From Glaciecola sp. 33A (GTDB taxonomy: Bacteria; Pseudomonadota; Gammaproteobacteria; Enterobacterales; Alteromonadaceae): a stretch of 64,000 bases of DNA. Location: assembly GCF_002836745.1 (NCBI RefSeq), contig NZ_PJAR01000040.1, positions 186,001 through 250,000 on the forward strand, written 5' to 3'. The notes under the pieces were generated by a model. It had not been told where the DNA came from. It was given only the letters and a program-made list of their open reading frames with translations, and ran no database searches. This document shows, piece by piece, positions 36,569 through 47,659 of the stretch (position 1 is the stretch's first letter; each line of letters begins with the position of its first letter). Made by a program: the position numbers and the translations under genes.

Positions 36569-39403
36569 ATGACTGATTATAAACCGACGCTAAATTTGCC
36601 TGAAACAGGGTTTCCAATGCGTGGTAATTTGGCTAATCGCGAGCCGCAGATGTTGAAGCAGTGGACGGATAAAAAACTGTATGAGCAGATCAGAAGTGCT
36701 AAAGCTGGTAAAAAATCTTTTATATTGCACGATGGCCCTCCTTACGCGAATGGCGATATTCATATAGGTCATGCGGTTAACAAAATTTTGAAAGACATTA
36801 TTGTCAAGTCAAAAACCTTATCAGACTTTGACTCGCCTTATGTGCCAGGTTGGGACTGCCACGGTTTACCTATTGAGTTGATGGTAGAGAAGAAAGTAGG
36901 AAAGCCAGGTAAGAAGGTCACTGTTGCTGAGTTTCGTGAAAAATGCAGAGCTTATGCTGAGCGTCAGATTGACGGGCAACGAAAAGATTTTATTCGCTTA
37001 GGTGTATTAGGTGATTGGCAAAATCCATACAAGACCATGGACTTTAACTCAGAAGCTAATATTATCAGAGCGTTTGGTAAAGTCGTAGAGTCAGGACATT
37101 TAGAAAAAGGTTTTAAGCCGGTTCATTGGTGCACAGATTGCGGGTCAGCATTGGCAGAAGCTGAAGTTGAATATCAGGATAAAGAGTCTCCTGCAATTGA
37201 TGTGAAGTTTGAAATTACCGATTATGCTGGGTTTGCAGATGCTTTTGATATCGATCCAGAACTACTGCAGCAAACTAAGTCCTCAGTTGTTATTTGGACA
37301 ACAACGCCGTGGACTATTCCTGCAAATCGCGCGATTAGTTTACACCCAGAGTTAAGTTATGAACTGGTAACAGTGGCATTACAAACGGGTAAAGAAAATT
37401 ATGTCATAGCGGCTGATTTAGTTGAGACTTGTATGCAGCGTTATGGCATTACAGAGTTCAACGTTATCGGTGCATGTACCGGCACTGAGCTTGAACATTT
37501 GCTGGTTAGCCATCCTTTGAATCCTATTAAAGTGCCATTGATTTTAGGTGATCATGTTACAACTGAGGCCGGGACCGGTTGCGTGCATACTGCACCTGCT
37601 CACGGAGTAGACGATTTCAATGTAGGTAAACAATATGATATCGAAGTTTACAATCCAGTAGGAGGCAATGGTGTTTATCTTGAAAATACGCCATTATTTG
37701 CGGGTTTGCACGTGTTTAAGGCTAATCAGCCCATTGCTGACGCGTTAGCTGAGAAGGGCGCTTTAGCCCTGCAGGTTAAATACGTACATAGTTACCCACA
37801 CTGCTGGCGTCACAAGTCACCAATTATCTTTCGAGCCACGCCTCAGTGGTTTATTAGCATGGATAAGAAAGGCTTACGCAAGCAGTCAATTGAACAAATT
37901 AGTAAGACTAAATGGATCCCAGGCTGGGGTGAAGAACGCATTAAGAGCATGGTTGAAAGCCGGCCAGATTGGTGTATTTCACGTCAACGGACTTGGGGTG
38001 TACCCATTGCATTGTTTGTGCATGAAGAAACAGGTGAACTGCACCCAAAGACCGCACAAATTATTGAAACAGTAGCCGTGGCGGTTCAGCAAAAAGGGAT
38101 CCAGGCTTGGTGGGATATGGAGGCTGAAAGTCTCATTGGGGCAGATGCAGCGCAATATCAAAAAGTCACGGATACACTTGATGTCTGGTTTGATTCTGGT
38201 GTTACGCATTATTTTGTGGTTGATAAGCGTGATGACATTCCAGCTGGCGCCGATTTATATCTAGAAGGTTCAGATCAGCATCGTGGTTGGTTTATGTCTT
38301 CATTAATTTCTTCTACGGCTATGCATGGCCATGCTCCTTACAAAGAAGTACTAACCCATGGTTTTACTGTTGATGCCAACGGCAAGAAAATGTCTAAATC
38401 ATTGGGCAATGTTGTCGCACCTCAAGAAGTGACCAATAAACTCGGCGCTGACATTTTGCGTTTGTGGGCCGGTTCAACCGATTATCGCGGCGAGATGACA
38501 GTTTCAGATGAAATTTTGAAGCGATCTGCTGATGCTTATCGTCGAATTCGCAACACTTGTCGTTTCTTACTTTCAAACTTGAACGGGTTTGAGCCGAGTA
38601 GAGATATTGTGCCTTTCAATGAAATGGTTGCATTAGATCAGTGGGCTGTTTTGCGGGCATCTGCAGTGCAAAAGCAAATTCTCGAAAGCTATGATCAATA
38701 CGATACTTTAGTGGTGTGTCAAACATTGATGCAGTTCTGTTCTATCGAAATGGGGAGTTTCTATCTCGATATTATAAAGGACAGACAATACACCGCTAAG
38801 ACTGATGGTTTAGCGAGACGCTCTTGCCAAACGGCGTTATATCATATTGCTGAAGCCCTCGTACGTTGGATGGCGCCAGTGATGAGTTTTACCGCACAAG
38901 AGGTCTGGGAAGCGATGCCGGGCGAGCGTGATGAATTCGTGTTCACAGGTACGTGGTACACAGGTTTACCAGCAGTTGATGCCACGGCAACCAATTCGCT
39001 TGATAATGATTTCTGGCAGACGGTCATGAAGATAAAAACCGAAGTGAATAGTGCATTGGAAAAAGCCCGTAATGAAAAAACAATTGGCGGTTCACTTGAA
39101 GCGAAAGTGATTGTTTATGTGAATTCAGAAAAAGCCAACTTACTTGCTAAATTAAAAGATGAGTTGCGTTTTGTACTCATCACCTCTGAAGCCGAAGTGA
39201 AGAGCTTGAGTGAAAAAACGAATACGGCCACGGCATTGAATGAGTCAAATATATTCATTGATGTATTAGTCGCCGCTGGCGAAAAATGTGCTCGCTGTTG
39301 GCATTATAAACCAGAGGTCGGTAACGATCCTAAACATCCTGAACTGTGTAACAGATGTATCGATAACGTTGATGGTGACGGGGAAGTACGCGAATATGCT
39401 TAA
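36569..39403 (+). CDS. ileS: Isoleucyl-tRNA synthetase
   Basis: Class I synthetase charging tRNA-Ile with CP1 editing of valine. The 944-residue protein (E. coli 938) has the HIGH motif at 65-68, the editing domain with [13 protein letters not shown] and [12 protein letters not shown], the KMSKS motif near 606-610 and a C-terminal zinc finger with CARCWHY and CNRC. lspA overlaps its end by 8 bases, as in many proteobacteria. Confidence 0.98.
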   Translation: MTDYKPTLNLPETGFPMRGNLANREPQMLKQWTDKKLYEQIRSAKAGKKSFILHDGPPYANGDIHIGHAVNKILKDIIVKSKTLSDFDSPYVPGWDCHGLPIELMVEKKVGKPGKKVTVAEFREKCRAYAERQIDGQRKDFIRLGVLGDWQNPYKTMDFNSEANIIRAFGKVVESGHLEKGFKPVHWCTDCGSALAEAEVEYQDKESPAIDVKFEITDYAGFADAFDIDPELLQQTKSSVVIWTTTPWTIPANRAISLHPELSYELVTVALQTGKENYVIAADLVETCMQRYGITEFNVIGACTGTELEHLLVSHPLNPIKVPLILGDHVTTEAGTGCVHTAPAHGVDDFNVGKQYDIEVYNPVGGNGVYLENTPLFAGLHVFKANQPIADALAEKGALALQVKYVHSYPHCWRHKSPIIFRATPQWFISMDKKGLRKQSIEQISKTKWIPGWGEERIKSMVESRPDWCISRQRTWGVPIALFVHEETGELHPKTAQIIETVAVAVQQKGIQAWWDMEAESLIGADAAQYQKVTDTLDVWFDSGVTHYFVVDKRDDIPAGADLYLEGSDQHRGWFMSSLISSTAMHGHAPYKEVLTHGFTVDANGKKMSKSLGNVVAPQEVTNKLGADILRLWAGSTDYRGEMTVSDEILKRSADAYRRIRNTCRFLLSNLNGFEPSRDIVPFNEMVALDQWAVLRASAVQKQILESYDQYDTLVVCQTLMQFCSIEMGSFYLDIIKDRQYTAKTDGLARRSCQTALYHIAEALVRWMAPVMSFTAQEVWEAMPGERDEFVFTGTWYTGLPAVDATATNSLDNDFWQTVMKIKTEVNSALEKARNEKTIGGSLEAKVIVYVNSEKANLLAKLKDELRFVLITSEAEVKSLSEKTNTATALNESNIFIDVLVAAGEKCARCWHYKPEVGNDPKHPELCNRCIDNVDGDGEVREYA

Positions 39404-39896
39404 TATTTTTAAGAATACTGGAATGCGATTTACCTGGATTTCAATTATTATCGTGGTATTGGATCAGTGGACTAAGCAAGCTGTGGTAAACTCAATGCAG
39501 TTGTATGAGTCTATCGAAATAGTGCCATTTTTCAACTTTACTTATGTACACAATTACGGTGCAGCATTCAGTATTCTTTATGATGCTGGCGGTTGGCAAC
39601 GGTACTTCTTAAGTGTCATTGCGTTAGGCGTTAGTGGCTTAATATTGTGGTGGTTGAAAAGTACAACCCGACAGCAACTATTGTTACCGGTCGCTTTTTC
39701 ATTCATTTTGGGTGGCGCATTAGGTAACGTTTACGATCGTATTATGCATGGTTATGTAATCGATTTTCTTGATTTATACTATGGTACTTCTCATTGGCCT
39801 GCATTTAATATTGCCGATTCTGCAATATTTATAGGCGCTGTTTTGCTTATCATTGATATGTTTATTAACAAAGAGGCAAATGAAGTTGACAAATAA
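39396..39896 (+). CDS. lspA: Lipoprotein signal peptidase (signal peptidase II)
   Basis: Aspartic membrane peptidase that cleaves prolipoprotein signal peptides before the lipidated Cys. From the ATG at 39396 it has 166 residues (E. coli 164) and four membrane helices. Conserved parts include LDQWTKQAV, the NYGAAFSIL motif, [17 protein letters not shown] and [12 protein letters not shown], the latter two supplying the catalytic aspartates. The start lies within the last codons of ileS (translational coupling). Confidence 0.97.
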   Translation: MLNIFKNTGMRFTWISIIIVVLDQWTKQAVVNSMQLYESIEIVPFFNFTYVHNYGAAFSILYDAGGWQRYFLSVIALGVSGLILWWLKSTTRQQLLLPVAFSFILGGALGNVYDRIMHGYVIDFLDLYYGTSHWPAFNIADSAIFIGAVLLIIDMFINKEANEVDK

Positions 39897-40344
39897 TACC
39901 TTGGCGATTGGAGATAACTGCGAAGTTATTTTACATTTCGACTTGAAGCTTTCAGATGGTTCAGCTGCTGACAGTACTAGAGTAAATAACAAACCTGCAA
40001 AAATGGTAATGGGTGATGGAAGTCTGACCAAAAATTTTGAAGACTGTTTGCGAGGTCTTGTGGCGGGTGACAAGAAGTCTTTCTTGTTGAGTGCTGACGA
40101 TGCGTTTGGCATGCCCAATCCTGACAATATATATTACGTTGACCGCACTAAATTTAATGCAGATACACCGGTAGAAGAGGGCATGATAATTGCCTTTACT
40201 CAACCCGATGGCACTGACCTACCTGGTGTAATTCGAAGTGCTGTTGGACATTCAGTCACGGTTGATTTTAATCACCCTCTCGCAGGACAAAGTGTCACTT
40301 TTGTTGTTGAAATTATAGAAGTAAGAGAAACCGGAGCAAAATAA
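39880..40344 (+). CDS. fkpB: FKBP-type peptidyl-prolyl isomerase FkpB
   Basis: SlpA/FkpB-type FKBP of 154 residues (E. coli 149). It contains an FKBP domain with an inserted IF-type flap: [16 protein letters not shown], then [18 protein letters not shown], and the closing [18 protein letters not shown]. Start at 39880, preceded by AGAGG. It overlaps the lspA end by 17 bases and is one base from ispH, fitting the classic lspA-fkpB-ispH order. Confidence 0.95.
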   Translation: MKLTNNTLAIGDNCEVILHFDLKLSDGSAADSTRVNNKPAKMVMGDGSLTKNFEDCLRGLVAGDKKSFLLSADDAFGMPNPDNIYYVDRTKFNADTPVEEGMIIAFTQPDGTDLPGVIRSAVGHSVTVDFNHPLAGQSVTFVVEIIEVRETGAK

Positions 40345-40345
40345 A

Positions 40346-41287
40346 ATGAAGATCCATTTGGCTAACCCTAGAGGCTTCTGCGCAGGAGTCGACCGCGCTA
40401 TTATTATAGTCGAACGTGCACTGGAGATGTTTGGGGCGCCGATCTATGTTCGTCATGAAGTTGTGCATAATAAATTCGTTGTTGATGGTTTGAAAAAACG
40501 CGGTGCGGTTTTTATTGATGAGTTGACTGAAGTTCCTGACGACACTATTGTTATTTTTTCTGCTCATGGCGTATCGCAAGCAGTTCGTGCAGAAGCTCAT
40601 CATCGCGGGCTCAAGGTGTTTGATGCAACTTGCCCATTGGTGACAAAAGTTCATATGGAAGTAATTCGAGCCAGCAAAAAAGGCACTGAGTGTGTTTTGA
40701 TTGGACATCAAGGACATCCTGAGGTTGAAGGCACAATGGGACAATATGACAACCCTAATGGAGGTATATATTTAGTTGAGTCAATTGACGATGTAGAAAC
40801 CCTAGTGGTTAACAACCCTGATACACTTTATTATTGTAGCCAAACAACGCTTTCCGTAGATGACACTGCCGATATTATTGATGCCTTGCGTCGAAAATTT
40901 CCAAAAATTGATGGCCCGCGTAAAGATGATATCTGTTATGCAACGCAAAATCGGCAAGATGCGGTAAGAGAACTTGCGAGTGATTGCGACATTCTATTGG
41001 TTGTGGGCGCACAAAATAGTTCAAACTCTAATAGGTTGAGAGAATTAGCTGAAAAAATTGGTTCAAAAGCGCATCTAATTGCAGATGCAGATTGTATTCA
41101 AAAAGAATGGCTAACCGACGTCCATAACATCGGTGTCACTGCGGGCGCATCAGCACCAGAGATTCTGGTTAAAGGGGTCGTTGATAAATTACTTAGTTGG
41201 GGTGCCGTTACTGCATCTGAACGCCCTGGGCGCGAAGAAACAATAGAATTCGCTGTGCCAAAAGAGCTACGCATTAAGCAAATTTAA
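40346..41287 (+). CDS. ispH: 4-hydroxy-3-methylbut-2-enyl diphosphate reductase
   Basis: Iron-sulfur enzyme of the last MEP-pathway step, giving IPP and DMAPP. The 313-residue protein has the three cluster cysteines: Cys12 ([10 protein letters not shown]), Cys96 (DATCPLV) and Cys197 (ICYATQNRQ). [14 protein letters not shown] carries the substrate-binding His and Glu. It is the last gene of the murJ-to-ispH series; the type IV pilin genes follow, as they do in Pseudomonas. Confidence 0.98.
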   Translation: MKIHLANPRGFCAGVDRAIIIVERALEMFGAPIYVRHEVVHNKFVVDGLKKRGAVFIDELTEVPDDTIVIFSAHGVSQAVRAEAHHRGLKVFDATCPLVTKVHMEVIRASKKGTECVLIGHQGHPEVEGTMGQYDNPNGGIYLVESIDDVETLVVNNPDTLYYCSQTTLSVDDTADIIDALRRKFPKIDGPRKDDICYATQNRQDAVRELASDCDILLVVGAQNSSNSNRLRELAEKIGSKAHLIADADCIQKEWLTDVHNIGVTAGASAPEILVKGVVDKLLSWGAVTASERPGREETIEFAVPKELRIKQI

Positions 41288-41308
41288 GCTTTGGTAAAAT
41301 AAATAAAC

Positions 41309-41344
41309 TAGCGCGAAGCATATTAAAAACAAAGCTTTGCGCTA
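41309..41344. other. Hairpin after ispH
   Basis: TAGCGCGAAGC (41309-41319) pairs with GCTTTGCGCTA (41334-41344), an 11-bp stem with one G-T pair and a 14-base loop, about 20 bases past the ispH stop. No T-run follows. It may be an mRNA 3' structure or a Rho-associated end. Confidence 0.5.
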
Positions 41345-41474
41345 CCATCCCCGCTATAAACCTACTTCAGTTCAGTTTCGATACGTATTTAATACGTTAG
41401 ACTTATTCACGATAACCAAACACCCGTGCATCTCATGTAAGCTGATGTTATGAAGAAGCTGTTTTTGAATAATT

Positions 41475-42125
41475 ATGATGCTGAATAAGCCGACTAATCA
41501 ATTAGCAAAAAAATCAATGCTATCCCAAAGCGGACTTGGCATGGTCGAAGTGTTAGTAACTCTTTTTATACTATCAATCGGCCTCTTGGGCGTTGCATCA
41601 TTGCAATTTGTCGGATCGTTTTCTAACGCCGATGCTCTGAATCGTACTCAAGCTGTCTTTGTAGCCCAGCAATTTAGTGAACGTTTGAATGCAAATGCGA
41701 TGTCATCTGACGCCACAGATGGCTTTGTTGTTGATAATAATTATTTTGATGACGAAATATATAACTTCGGCAACCTGACGTGCGCAGTAACAGACGCAAG
41801 TCCTTATGAATGCCATTGTAAAGCGCATCCTGCTGCTATTGCCAATTGCCAAACAGGTGATTGTAATTCAGCTGAACTAGCTGAGTTTGACGGTTATCAA
41901 ATGTCATGTGCCGCTGCACGAAATAATCCGAATGCTCAAATAAGCCTGACATGCACAGATAAAGATTTGGGCGATACTGACTTATGTAGCGCTGGCTCTA
42001 TTCACGAAGTCATTGTTAGTTGGCCTGTGCGCAACTGGCAGGGCAATGAGCGAGTGTTAAATAGTGCATGTAATACGACGCCAACCGATTCCAACGACTG
42101 CGTTGTGGTTGAGGTTGCTTTATGA
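41475..42125 (+). CDS. pilV: Type IV pilus minor pilin PilV
   Basis: Minor pilin of the type IV pilus priming complex. The 216-residue prepilin has a basic leader, then the class III signal SG|LGMVEVLVTLFILSIGLLG with Glu at +5 of the mature protein, cut by PilD. The SIGLLGVASLQ segment is typical of PilV. The mature part contains about ten cysteines (including CHCK and NCQTGDC), more than most PilV proteins, suggesting several disulfides. It overlaps pilW by 4 bases. Confidence 0.9.
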   Translation: MMLNKPTNQLAKKSMLSQSGLGMVEVLVTLFILSIGLLGVASLQFVGSFSNADALNRTQAVFVAQQFSERLNANAMSSDATDGFVVDNNYFDDEIYNFGNLTCAVTDASPYECHCKAHPAAIANCQTGDCNSAELAEFDGYQMSCAAARNNPNAQISLTCTDKDLGDTDLCSAGSIHEVIVSWPVRNWQGNERVLNSACNTTPTDSNDCVVVEVAL

Positions 42126-43003
42126 ATCTATTTATCAACAAAATTAGCCACAAAAAAAATCAAAAAGGATTCACGTTAGTCGAAATAATGATTTCGATGG
42201 CACTAGGACTAGTGATCGCAGGTGCGGTCATTCAGATAATGGTCAGCAACTCGGTCACTGAAAAATTAAATAGAGCGATGGCATCGACTCAAGAAAGCGG
42301 GCGATTTATTATTAATCGTTTGCGCAGCGAAATATTGATGGTGGGTTTGTATGACCAAATGAATCCTAAGTTAAACATTAACGTCGACGTTGTCGACGAA
42401 AACAACTTTGTACGAAATCACCCCATAATATTGCCTAATGATTTTGCGGTGAGAACAAATTTAGGTGCGGTTCAAGGCAGCAGTGGGGGCAACGATACCT
42501 TAGTCGTTAGCTTGCAAAGCAACATGGATTGCAGAGGTTACGCCCTCGGTTATTTAAATGAAGAAGAATTTTATGTGGTTAACGAATATTTCGTTGCTGA
42601 TAATAAGCTCAAATGTAGGGGCTTTGATGGCCGTTATTTACGTGGGCAAAAAGTGGCTGATGGTCATAATAGTCACAATTCAATTACCATTTTAGACGAT
42701 GTAACGGACTTTCAAGTAACCTATGGTATTACTGATCTAGCGTCTACTGCAGGGTCAGCGATCCCTACTCGTTTTATTACGGCGGATGGGATCCAACTTG
42801 CAATAGACAATGGCAAAACAATCGTTGCTTTGCGTATCGCTCTTGTGGTGCGCGCTGATAGTGACATTACAGTCAAAACCAAGCCATTTTTTAGATTACT
42901 CAACGAAGCAAATTATGTCCCAGGCGATAATGGCCTATATAAATCGTTTGAAACAACAATAACATTAAGAAATATGAAAAATTTCGCAAGGAGTAATGCA
43001 TGA
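42122..43003 (+). CDS. pilW: Type IV pilus minor pilin PilW
   Basis: Minor pilin of 293 residues. The prepilin signal is QKG|FTLVEIMISMALGLVIAGAV, with the long hydrophobic helix that anchors pilins. Gene order pilV-pilW-pilX-pilY1, length and the ATQESGRFIINRLRSEI-type segment after the helix identify PilW. Its start overlaps pilV and its stop overlaps pilX by 4 bases, so translation is likely coupled. Confidence 0.92.
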   Translation: MNLFINKISHKKNQKGFTLVEIMISMALGLVIAGAVIQIMVSNSVTEKLNRAMASTQESGRFIINRLRSEILMVGLYDQMNPKLNINVDVVDENNFVRNHPIILPNDFAVRTNLGAVQGSSGGNDTLVVSLQSNMDCRGYALGYLNEEEFYVVNEYFVADNKLKCRGFDGRYLRGQKVADGHNSHNSITILDDVTDFQVTYGITDLASTAGSAIPTRFITADGIQLAIDNGKTIVALRIALVVRADSDITVKTKPFFRLLNEANYVPGDNGLYKSFETTITLRNMKNFARSNA

Positions 43004-43563
43004 AAAGTCAACAAGGTGTGGTCATGGTGTTTGCCCTGTTGGTGCTGATGTCATTAACTATTCTAGGCGTTGCCTCCGTTTCTAGTGGCATATTACAGAC
43101 TAAAATGGCTGCATCACTAGAGCGTAAATCATTTGCTTTTGATGCGGCTGAAGCTGCACTCGCTGGCGTGGTTTATGAGGCAGAAGACGAATCTTTATTA
43201 TCCAATCCACTTAAATCGGACCCGCTGTCTGAAGCAAGGCAATCAACTGCCTTAGATCTTGCGAATGATGAATTAAGTTGTTTTGACAATGATCGTACTG
43301 ACCGCTTCATCACCAATGATGGATTAACGCGAGGAAAGATGCATACAACTCAAGGCGATTTCAGAACTAATCCTGTAACGGCAAGTTGGTCTAAAAGTGT
43401 TTTTGTTCGAGAAGAGGCATGCAGAGGGTCGAGTAACGTTATTGGTGGCAGCAATATTAGCTGTCATATTTTCATTGTTAGAGGCTGCGGAAAAACTGTG
43501 GGAAGCAATTATGCCGTAGCAAATACAATGAGTGCAGCTGTTTTCGCACCATCATCGAATTGA
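43000..43563 (+). CDS. pilX: Type IV pilus minor pilin PilX
   Basis: Minor pilin of 187 residues with the PilX N-terminus QQG|VVMVFALLVLMSLTILGVA. As usual for PilX (GspK-like) the Glu at +5 is missing, which suits a tip position in the pilus. Following residues (QTKMAASLERKSFAFDAAEAAL) are the conserved PilX/PilW-region signature. It lies between pilW and pilY1 with an 11-base gap to the chosen pilY1 start. Confidence 0.92.
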   Translation: MKSQQGVVMVFALLVLMSLTILGVASVSSGILQTKMAASLERKSFAFDAAEAALAGVVYEAEDESLLSNPLKSDPLSEARQSTALDLANDELSCFDNDRTDRFITNDGLTRGKMHTTQGDFRTNPVTASWSKSVFVREEACRGSSNVIGGSNISCHIFIVRGCGKTVGSNYAVANTMSAAVFAPSSN

Positions 43564-43573
43564 GGTATTAGGT

Positions 43574-46500
43574 ATGTCAATCAAGAGAATTACAAGTTCG
43601 GTCAGCGCCTTTCTATTAACTGTTTTGATCAGTATGAGTGCCATGGGAGACGACCTCGAAATATACTTAGGAACAGGAGGCACATCGAATACCTATAATC
43701 CTAATGTATTGTTTATTATGGATAGTTCTGGCTCTATGGGATCCAAAGACGGTACTAATGAGACTAGAATGCTAAGGGTGCAAAATGCACTGAAAACCGC
43801 GTTAGGTTCAGCCACTAATATAAACGCTGGTTTGATGCGATTTTCAGATTTTGGTGGTCCTATTTTATTTCCTGTACGCGGAATAGACTCGCCGGTTGCC
43901 CCTGAGATTATTATTCCAATTACTTCAGGCAGTGACGATGCTTATGAAATTGACGATGACGTTACTATTTCCTCGATGCAAATTGATTTAACCAAAGGAA
44001 CAGATAGCGTAGTAACTGGCTTGCGATACCAAGGTTTACGAATTCCAAGAGGAGCTGTGATCACCAGCGCTCGTGTGCGTTTTACATCAAGTACTCTGAA
44101 TACCTCAGACGCCACTTTATCATTTAGAGCGGAGGCGATAGGTAACTCAACGACTTTTCAAAATGAAGTTAGTAATATTTCAAACCGCGTAACCACGAGT
44201 GCTGAGGTGATTTGGGACAATGATAATAACTTTCCACTGTCCAGTGAGAGCGTGTTATCACCTGATATTAGCGCAGTGTTGCAAGAAGTCATTAATCGAG
44301 GTGATTGGTGCGGTGGCAATAGCCTCAATCTCATCATAGAGGGCACAAGCGTATCTGCTTCAAGCGGTCGCAAAACATCGTCGTTGGAGGACGGCAGTGG
44401 TTCAACGCCTCAATTAATTGTCACGTATGACGAGACTACAGCAACAGGGTGCATGCGTGAGCGTTTGATATATCAGGTAAACTCACAGCGCGAGAATGCG
44501 GAAGAGCGTTCAAATGGCTATCAGAATACAGGACAAGAATTAACATTTAACGCTTATTCGAATGAATATATTGGTTTACGTTTTGCGGGTGTAAATATTC
44601 CTGAAAATGCGACTATTACTGATGCTTATCTAGAGTTTACAGCTTATCAAAATGGCACGTCTAGCGGCGCATCTATGATTATTCAAGGTGTCAACGAGGA
44701 CCACCCTAATGACTTTAGTCCTTATATTCGTTACATGCAGCGCAATAAAAGTAAAACAGCACCTGTTACTTGGAGTAATATTGAATCTTGGTACAAAAAT
44801 CGTGACTACAAAAGCCCTTCCATTACCAGTATTGTTCAGACAATCGTTAACCGCTCTGGTTGGAGAAACGGTAACAAAATGATGTTTATTATGTCCAACT
44901 TTACTAATGCTAGTAGGGGCGGATATACCGTTAACGGCAAACCTTCAGGAGCGGCTCGATTAGTTGTTGAATTTGAAGGTAATGCAGTGCCTGGGTCATC
45001 TGCAACTGTTCGCCAACATCTTATGAGTAAAGTTGATGAGTTAGCATCAAATGGCATGACACCGATCGTTGATACATTGTACGAAGCTTCACAGTATTTT
45101 GCGGGTGGTCCCGTTTATTATGGCAGAAAACGTGGTGAAGACTCCGTTAGCAACTACGTCAGACGTAGCACAAGAGTAAGTCATCGCGCGTCTTACGTCG
45201 GCGATGATGCGATCCGCCCCAACGGCTGTAACGAAGAAAACTTGAGTGATTGGGATTGTACTCAGGAGTATATTCCGACAGGTGCGAATTATATTTCTCC
45301 CGTGACAGACCTGCAGTGCCAAGTAAATAACCATATCGTGTTGTTATCCGATGGGGAAGCCAACAATAACCACAGTGTTGCTGAAATACAAACATTGCTA
45401 GGTACTAGTTGTTCAGGTAGTGGTGGCGAGAAGTGTGGAGTGGACTTGGTTAAAAATATAAGCAACGCTGGTGATTCAGCCATAGACGCCAGGGTAGTCA
45501 CTCATACCATTGGTTTTGCAGCTAACAGCACAGCAAACAACTTCTTAAATCAACTTGCATTACAAGGAGGAGGAGGCTTCTATCAGGCGGACAATAGTGA
45601 TGACTTAGTTTTGGCATTTCAAAGTATTTTGCGCAACGTGAAAGATGTCAATGCAACCTTCGTTTCTCCTGGTGTTGCTGTAAACCAATTAAATCGTTTA
45701 ACCCATAGAGATGAATTATATTTTGCCTTATTTAAACCTTCTGAAGGAACAAATTGGCCGGGTAATCTGAAAAAATACCGAATCAGTGGTGATAAAGTAT
45801 TGGATAAAAATGGTGTCAACGCTGTAGACAGTGGTTCAGGCTTTTTCTCTGAAAACTCTCATTCTTACTGGTCCATGACTCAAGATGGTAATGATGTTAG
45901 AACTGGCGGCGCGGCTAGTCGCCTAGACTTAATCAGAAAAGTATACTTTTTTGATACTACAGGGTCTGTCATCATCCCAGCCAATCAGGTTTCTGAAAGT
46001 AATACCGATATCACAGATGCTGACTTAGCATTGGATCCAGTTTCAGACCCCGCTGGTACCAGAGAACTCGTTCTTAAATGGGCCCGAGGTGTCGATGTTA
46101 GAGATGACGATGGCGATGGTTCTACTACAGACGTTCGTTTGCAAATGGGCGACCCAATACATTCGCAGCCTGTTATTGTTAATTACAGTGCAACTGACAG
46201 TGCTGTTTTTGTTGCGACTAACCATGGTTTCTTGCATTCGATTGATTCTGAAACAGGTGAAGAAAACTTTGCAATAATGCCCAAAGAATTAATGCAAAAT
46301 TTGAACGATTTTTATCGCAACGGCAGTTCGTTCAATCATATTTATGGACTGGATGGCGACATGGTTTACCGTGAGTACAATGATAAAAAATACATTTATA
46401 TCGGAATGCGTCGGGGTGGGAACAATTACTATGTTGTTGATGTAACCTCTAAAATGGATCCTAAAATTGTATTTACGGTTGACGGTGGCCAAGGTGATTA

Positions 46501-47659
46501 CGCAAAAATGGGTCAATCTTGGTCAAGACCCACTATTACAAAGATCAATATTGGTGGCACAGTCAAAGATGTCATGATCATTGGTGCTGGTTATGATCCT
46601 GACCAAGACGCAAAAGCAAATCGTAGTGAAGACTCAATGGGTAATGCTGTGTATATTATTGATGCAAATACCGGTGACTTACTGTGGTCTGCAAGTAATG
46701 ATAGTGGTGATCTATTGTTAAGCGATATGCAATATAGTATTCCTGCAAGGATCTCAGTCATTGACCGTAATAACGATGGTCTAGCTGACCATATGTATGT
46801 GGCTGATATGGGCGGGCAGATATTCCGTTTAGATATCTACAATGGCCAAAGTGCTAGCAACTTGGTTAGTGGTGGGATATTAGCAAAGATGAGTGGAGAT
46901 ACAATAGAACAAAATCGACGCTTCTATTACGCACCTGATATTGCTGAAATTTCTACAACAGACGAACATTATTTTGCAGTTGCTATCGGTTCTGGTTTTA
47001 GAGCTGGTCCTCTGAATACGAGCATTGAAGATAGTTTTTTCATGATTAAAGACAAAGGTGTATTTGTTCGTGATGAATTCAACAAATTCATACTGCCTGG
47101 TACACCAGTCACCCCTGCTAGTTTATACGACGCGACAGAGCATTTATTGACCAGTGATAATGTAGAAGAAAGAGCAGTGCAAAGCAGTCTGCTTGCATCC
47201 AAAGATGGTTGGATGATCCGTCTGACTCAAAATGGTGAAAAAGTATTGGCGTCACCGTTAATACTTGATTATAAAATATTCTTTACCACTTACCTTCCTG
47301 CGAGCTCTAGTGCCAGTGCTTGTGCTCCCCCAACAGGAAATAGTAGAGCATATTTGGTAAATCTTATTGATGCCAATGCGGTTGAAGATTTAAATAATAA
47401 TGATCAAAAAGATGCCACTGATAGGTTTGCGTTACTCAAGCAAACCGGTATTGCACCGGATACTAAAATACTCATTGAGAATATCGTTAAACCAGTTGTC
47501 TGTCTTGGTGCAGAGTGTGTGTCTGCCGTGATTGTGACAGATGAAGACGGCCAAATTGTATCTTGTGGTTCTGACTTTGAATGTTTAGCCAGAAACATAT
47601 ACGGTAAGTTTGAGCGAGTTCAGAAAAATACTTGGAAAACAGAAGTGGAGCGTCAATAA
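43574..47659 (+). CDS. pilY1: Type IV pilus tip adhesin PilY1 with inserted beta-sandwich repeats
   Basis: Large secreted protein at the pilus tip that acts in pilus biogenesis, adhesion and surface sensing. From the ATG at 43574 (GAGGTATTAGGT upstream) it has 1361 residues and a signal peptide to about residue 25. A von Willebrand A domain begins with the MIDAS motif DSSGS at 50-54 and is interrupted at about 128-472 by two related beta-sandwich-like repeats; it resumes with NGMTPIVDTL near 491 and IVLLSDGEANNNHS. The C-terminal PilY1 beta-propeller (about 840-1250) carries Ca2+-type loops starting at Asp844 and Asp1064, and a further loop at Asp1272. The start 14 codons upstream overlaps pilX and has no ribosome binding site. 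Confidence 0.94.
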   Translation: MSIKRITSSVSAFLLTVLISMSAMGDDLEIYLGTGGTSNTYNPNVLFIMDSSGSMGSKDGTNETRMLRVQNALKTALGSATNINAGLMRFSDFGGPILFPVRGIDSPVAPEIIIPITSGSDDAYEIDDDVTISSMQIDLTKGTDSVVTGLRYQGLRIPRGAVITSARVRFTSSTLNTSDATLSFRAEAIGNSTTFQNEVSNISNRVTTSAEVIWDNDNNFPLSSESVLSPDISAVLQEVINRGDWCGGNSLNLIIEGTSVSASSGRKTSSLEDGSGSTPQLIVTYDETTATGCMRERLIYQVNSQRENAEERSNGYQNTGQELTFNAYSNEYIGLRFAGVNIPENATITDAYLEFTAYQNGTSSGASMIIQGVNEDHPNDFSPYIRYMQRNKSKTAPVTWSNIESWYKNRDYKSPSITSIVQTIVNRSGWRNGNKMMFIMSNFTNASRGGYTVNGKPSGAARLVVEFEGNAVPGSSATVRQHLMSKVDELASNGMTPIVDTLYEASQYFAGGPVYYGRKRGEDSVSNYVRRSTRVSHRASYVGDDAIRPNGCNEENLSDWDCTQEYIPTGANYISPVTDLQCQVNNHIVLLSDGEANNNHSVAEIQTLLGTSCSGSGGEKCGVDLVKNISNAGDSAIDARVVTHTIGFAANSTANNFLNQLALQGGGGFYQADNSDDLVLAFQSILRNVKDVNATFVSPGVAVNQLNRLTHRDELYFALFKPSEGTNWPGNLKKYRISGDKVLDKNGVNAVDSGSGFFSENSHSYWSMTQDGNDVRTGGAASRLDLIRKVYFFDTTGSVIIPANQVSESNTDITDADLALDPVSDPAGTRELVLKWARGVDVRDDDGDGSTTDVRLQMGDPIHSQPVIVNYSATDSAVFVATNHGFLHSIDSETGEENFAIMPKELMQNLNDFYRNGSSFNHIYGLDGDMVYREYNDKKYIYIGMRRGGNNYYVVDVTSKMDPKIVFTVDGGQGDYAKMGQSWSRPTITKINIGGTVKDVMIIGAGYDPDQDAKANRSEDSMGNAVYIIDANTGDLLWSASNDSGDLLLSDMQYSIPARISVIDRNNDGLADHMYVADMGGQIFRLDIYNGQSASNLVSGGILAKMSGDTIEQNRRFYYAPDIAEISTTDEHYFAVAIGSGFRAGPLNTSIEDSFFMIKDKGVFVRDEFNKFILPGTPVTPASLYDATEHLLTSDNVEERAVQSSLLASKDGWMIRLTQNGEKVLASPLILDYKIFFTTYLPASSSASACAPPTGNSRAYLVNLIDANAVEDLNNNDQKDATDRFALLKQTGIAPDTKILIENIVKPVVCLGAECVSAVIVTDEDGQIVSCGSDFECLARNIYGKFERVQKNTWKTEVERQ

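Noticed and set aside
39288-39395. Longer lspA start within ileS
   Set aside because: It would add 36 unconserved residues in an alternative phase of ileS; the ATG at 39396 gives the family length.
43532-43573. Longer pilY1 start
   Set aside because: It lies within pilX, has no ribosome binding site, and would put 14 polar residues before the signal peptide.
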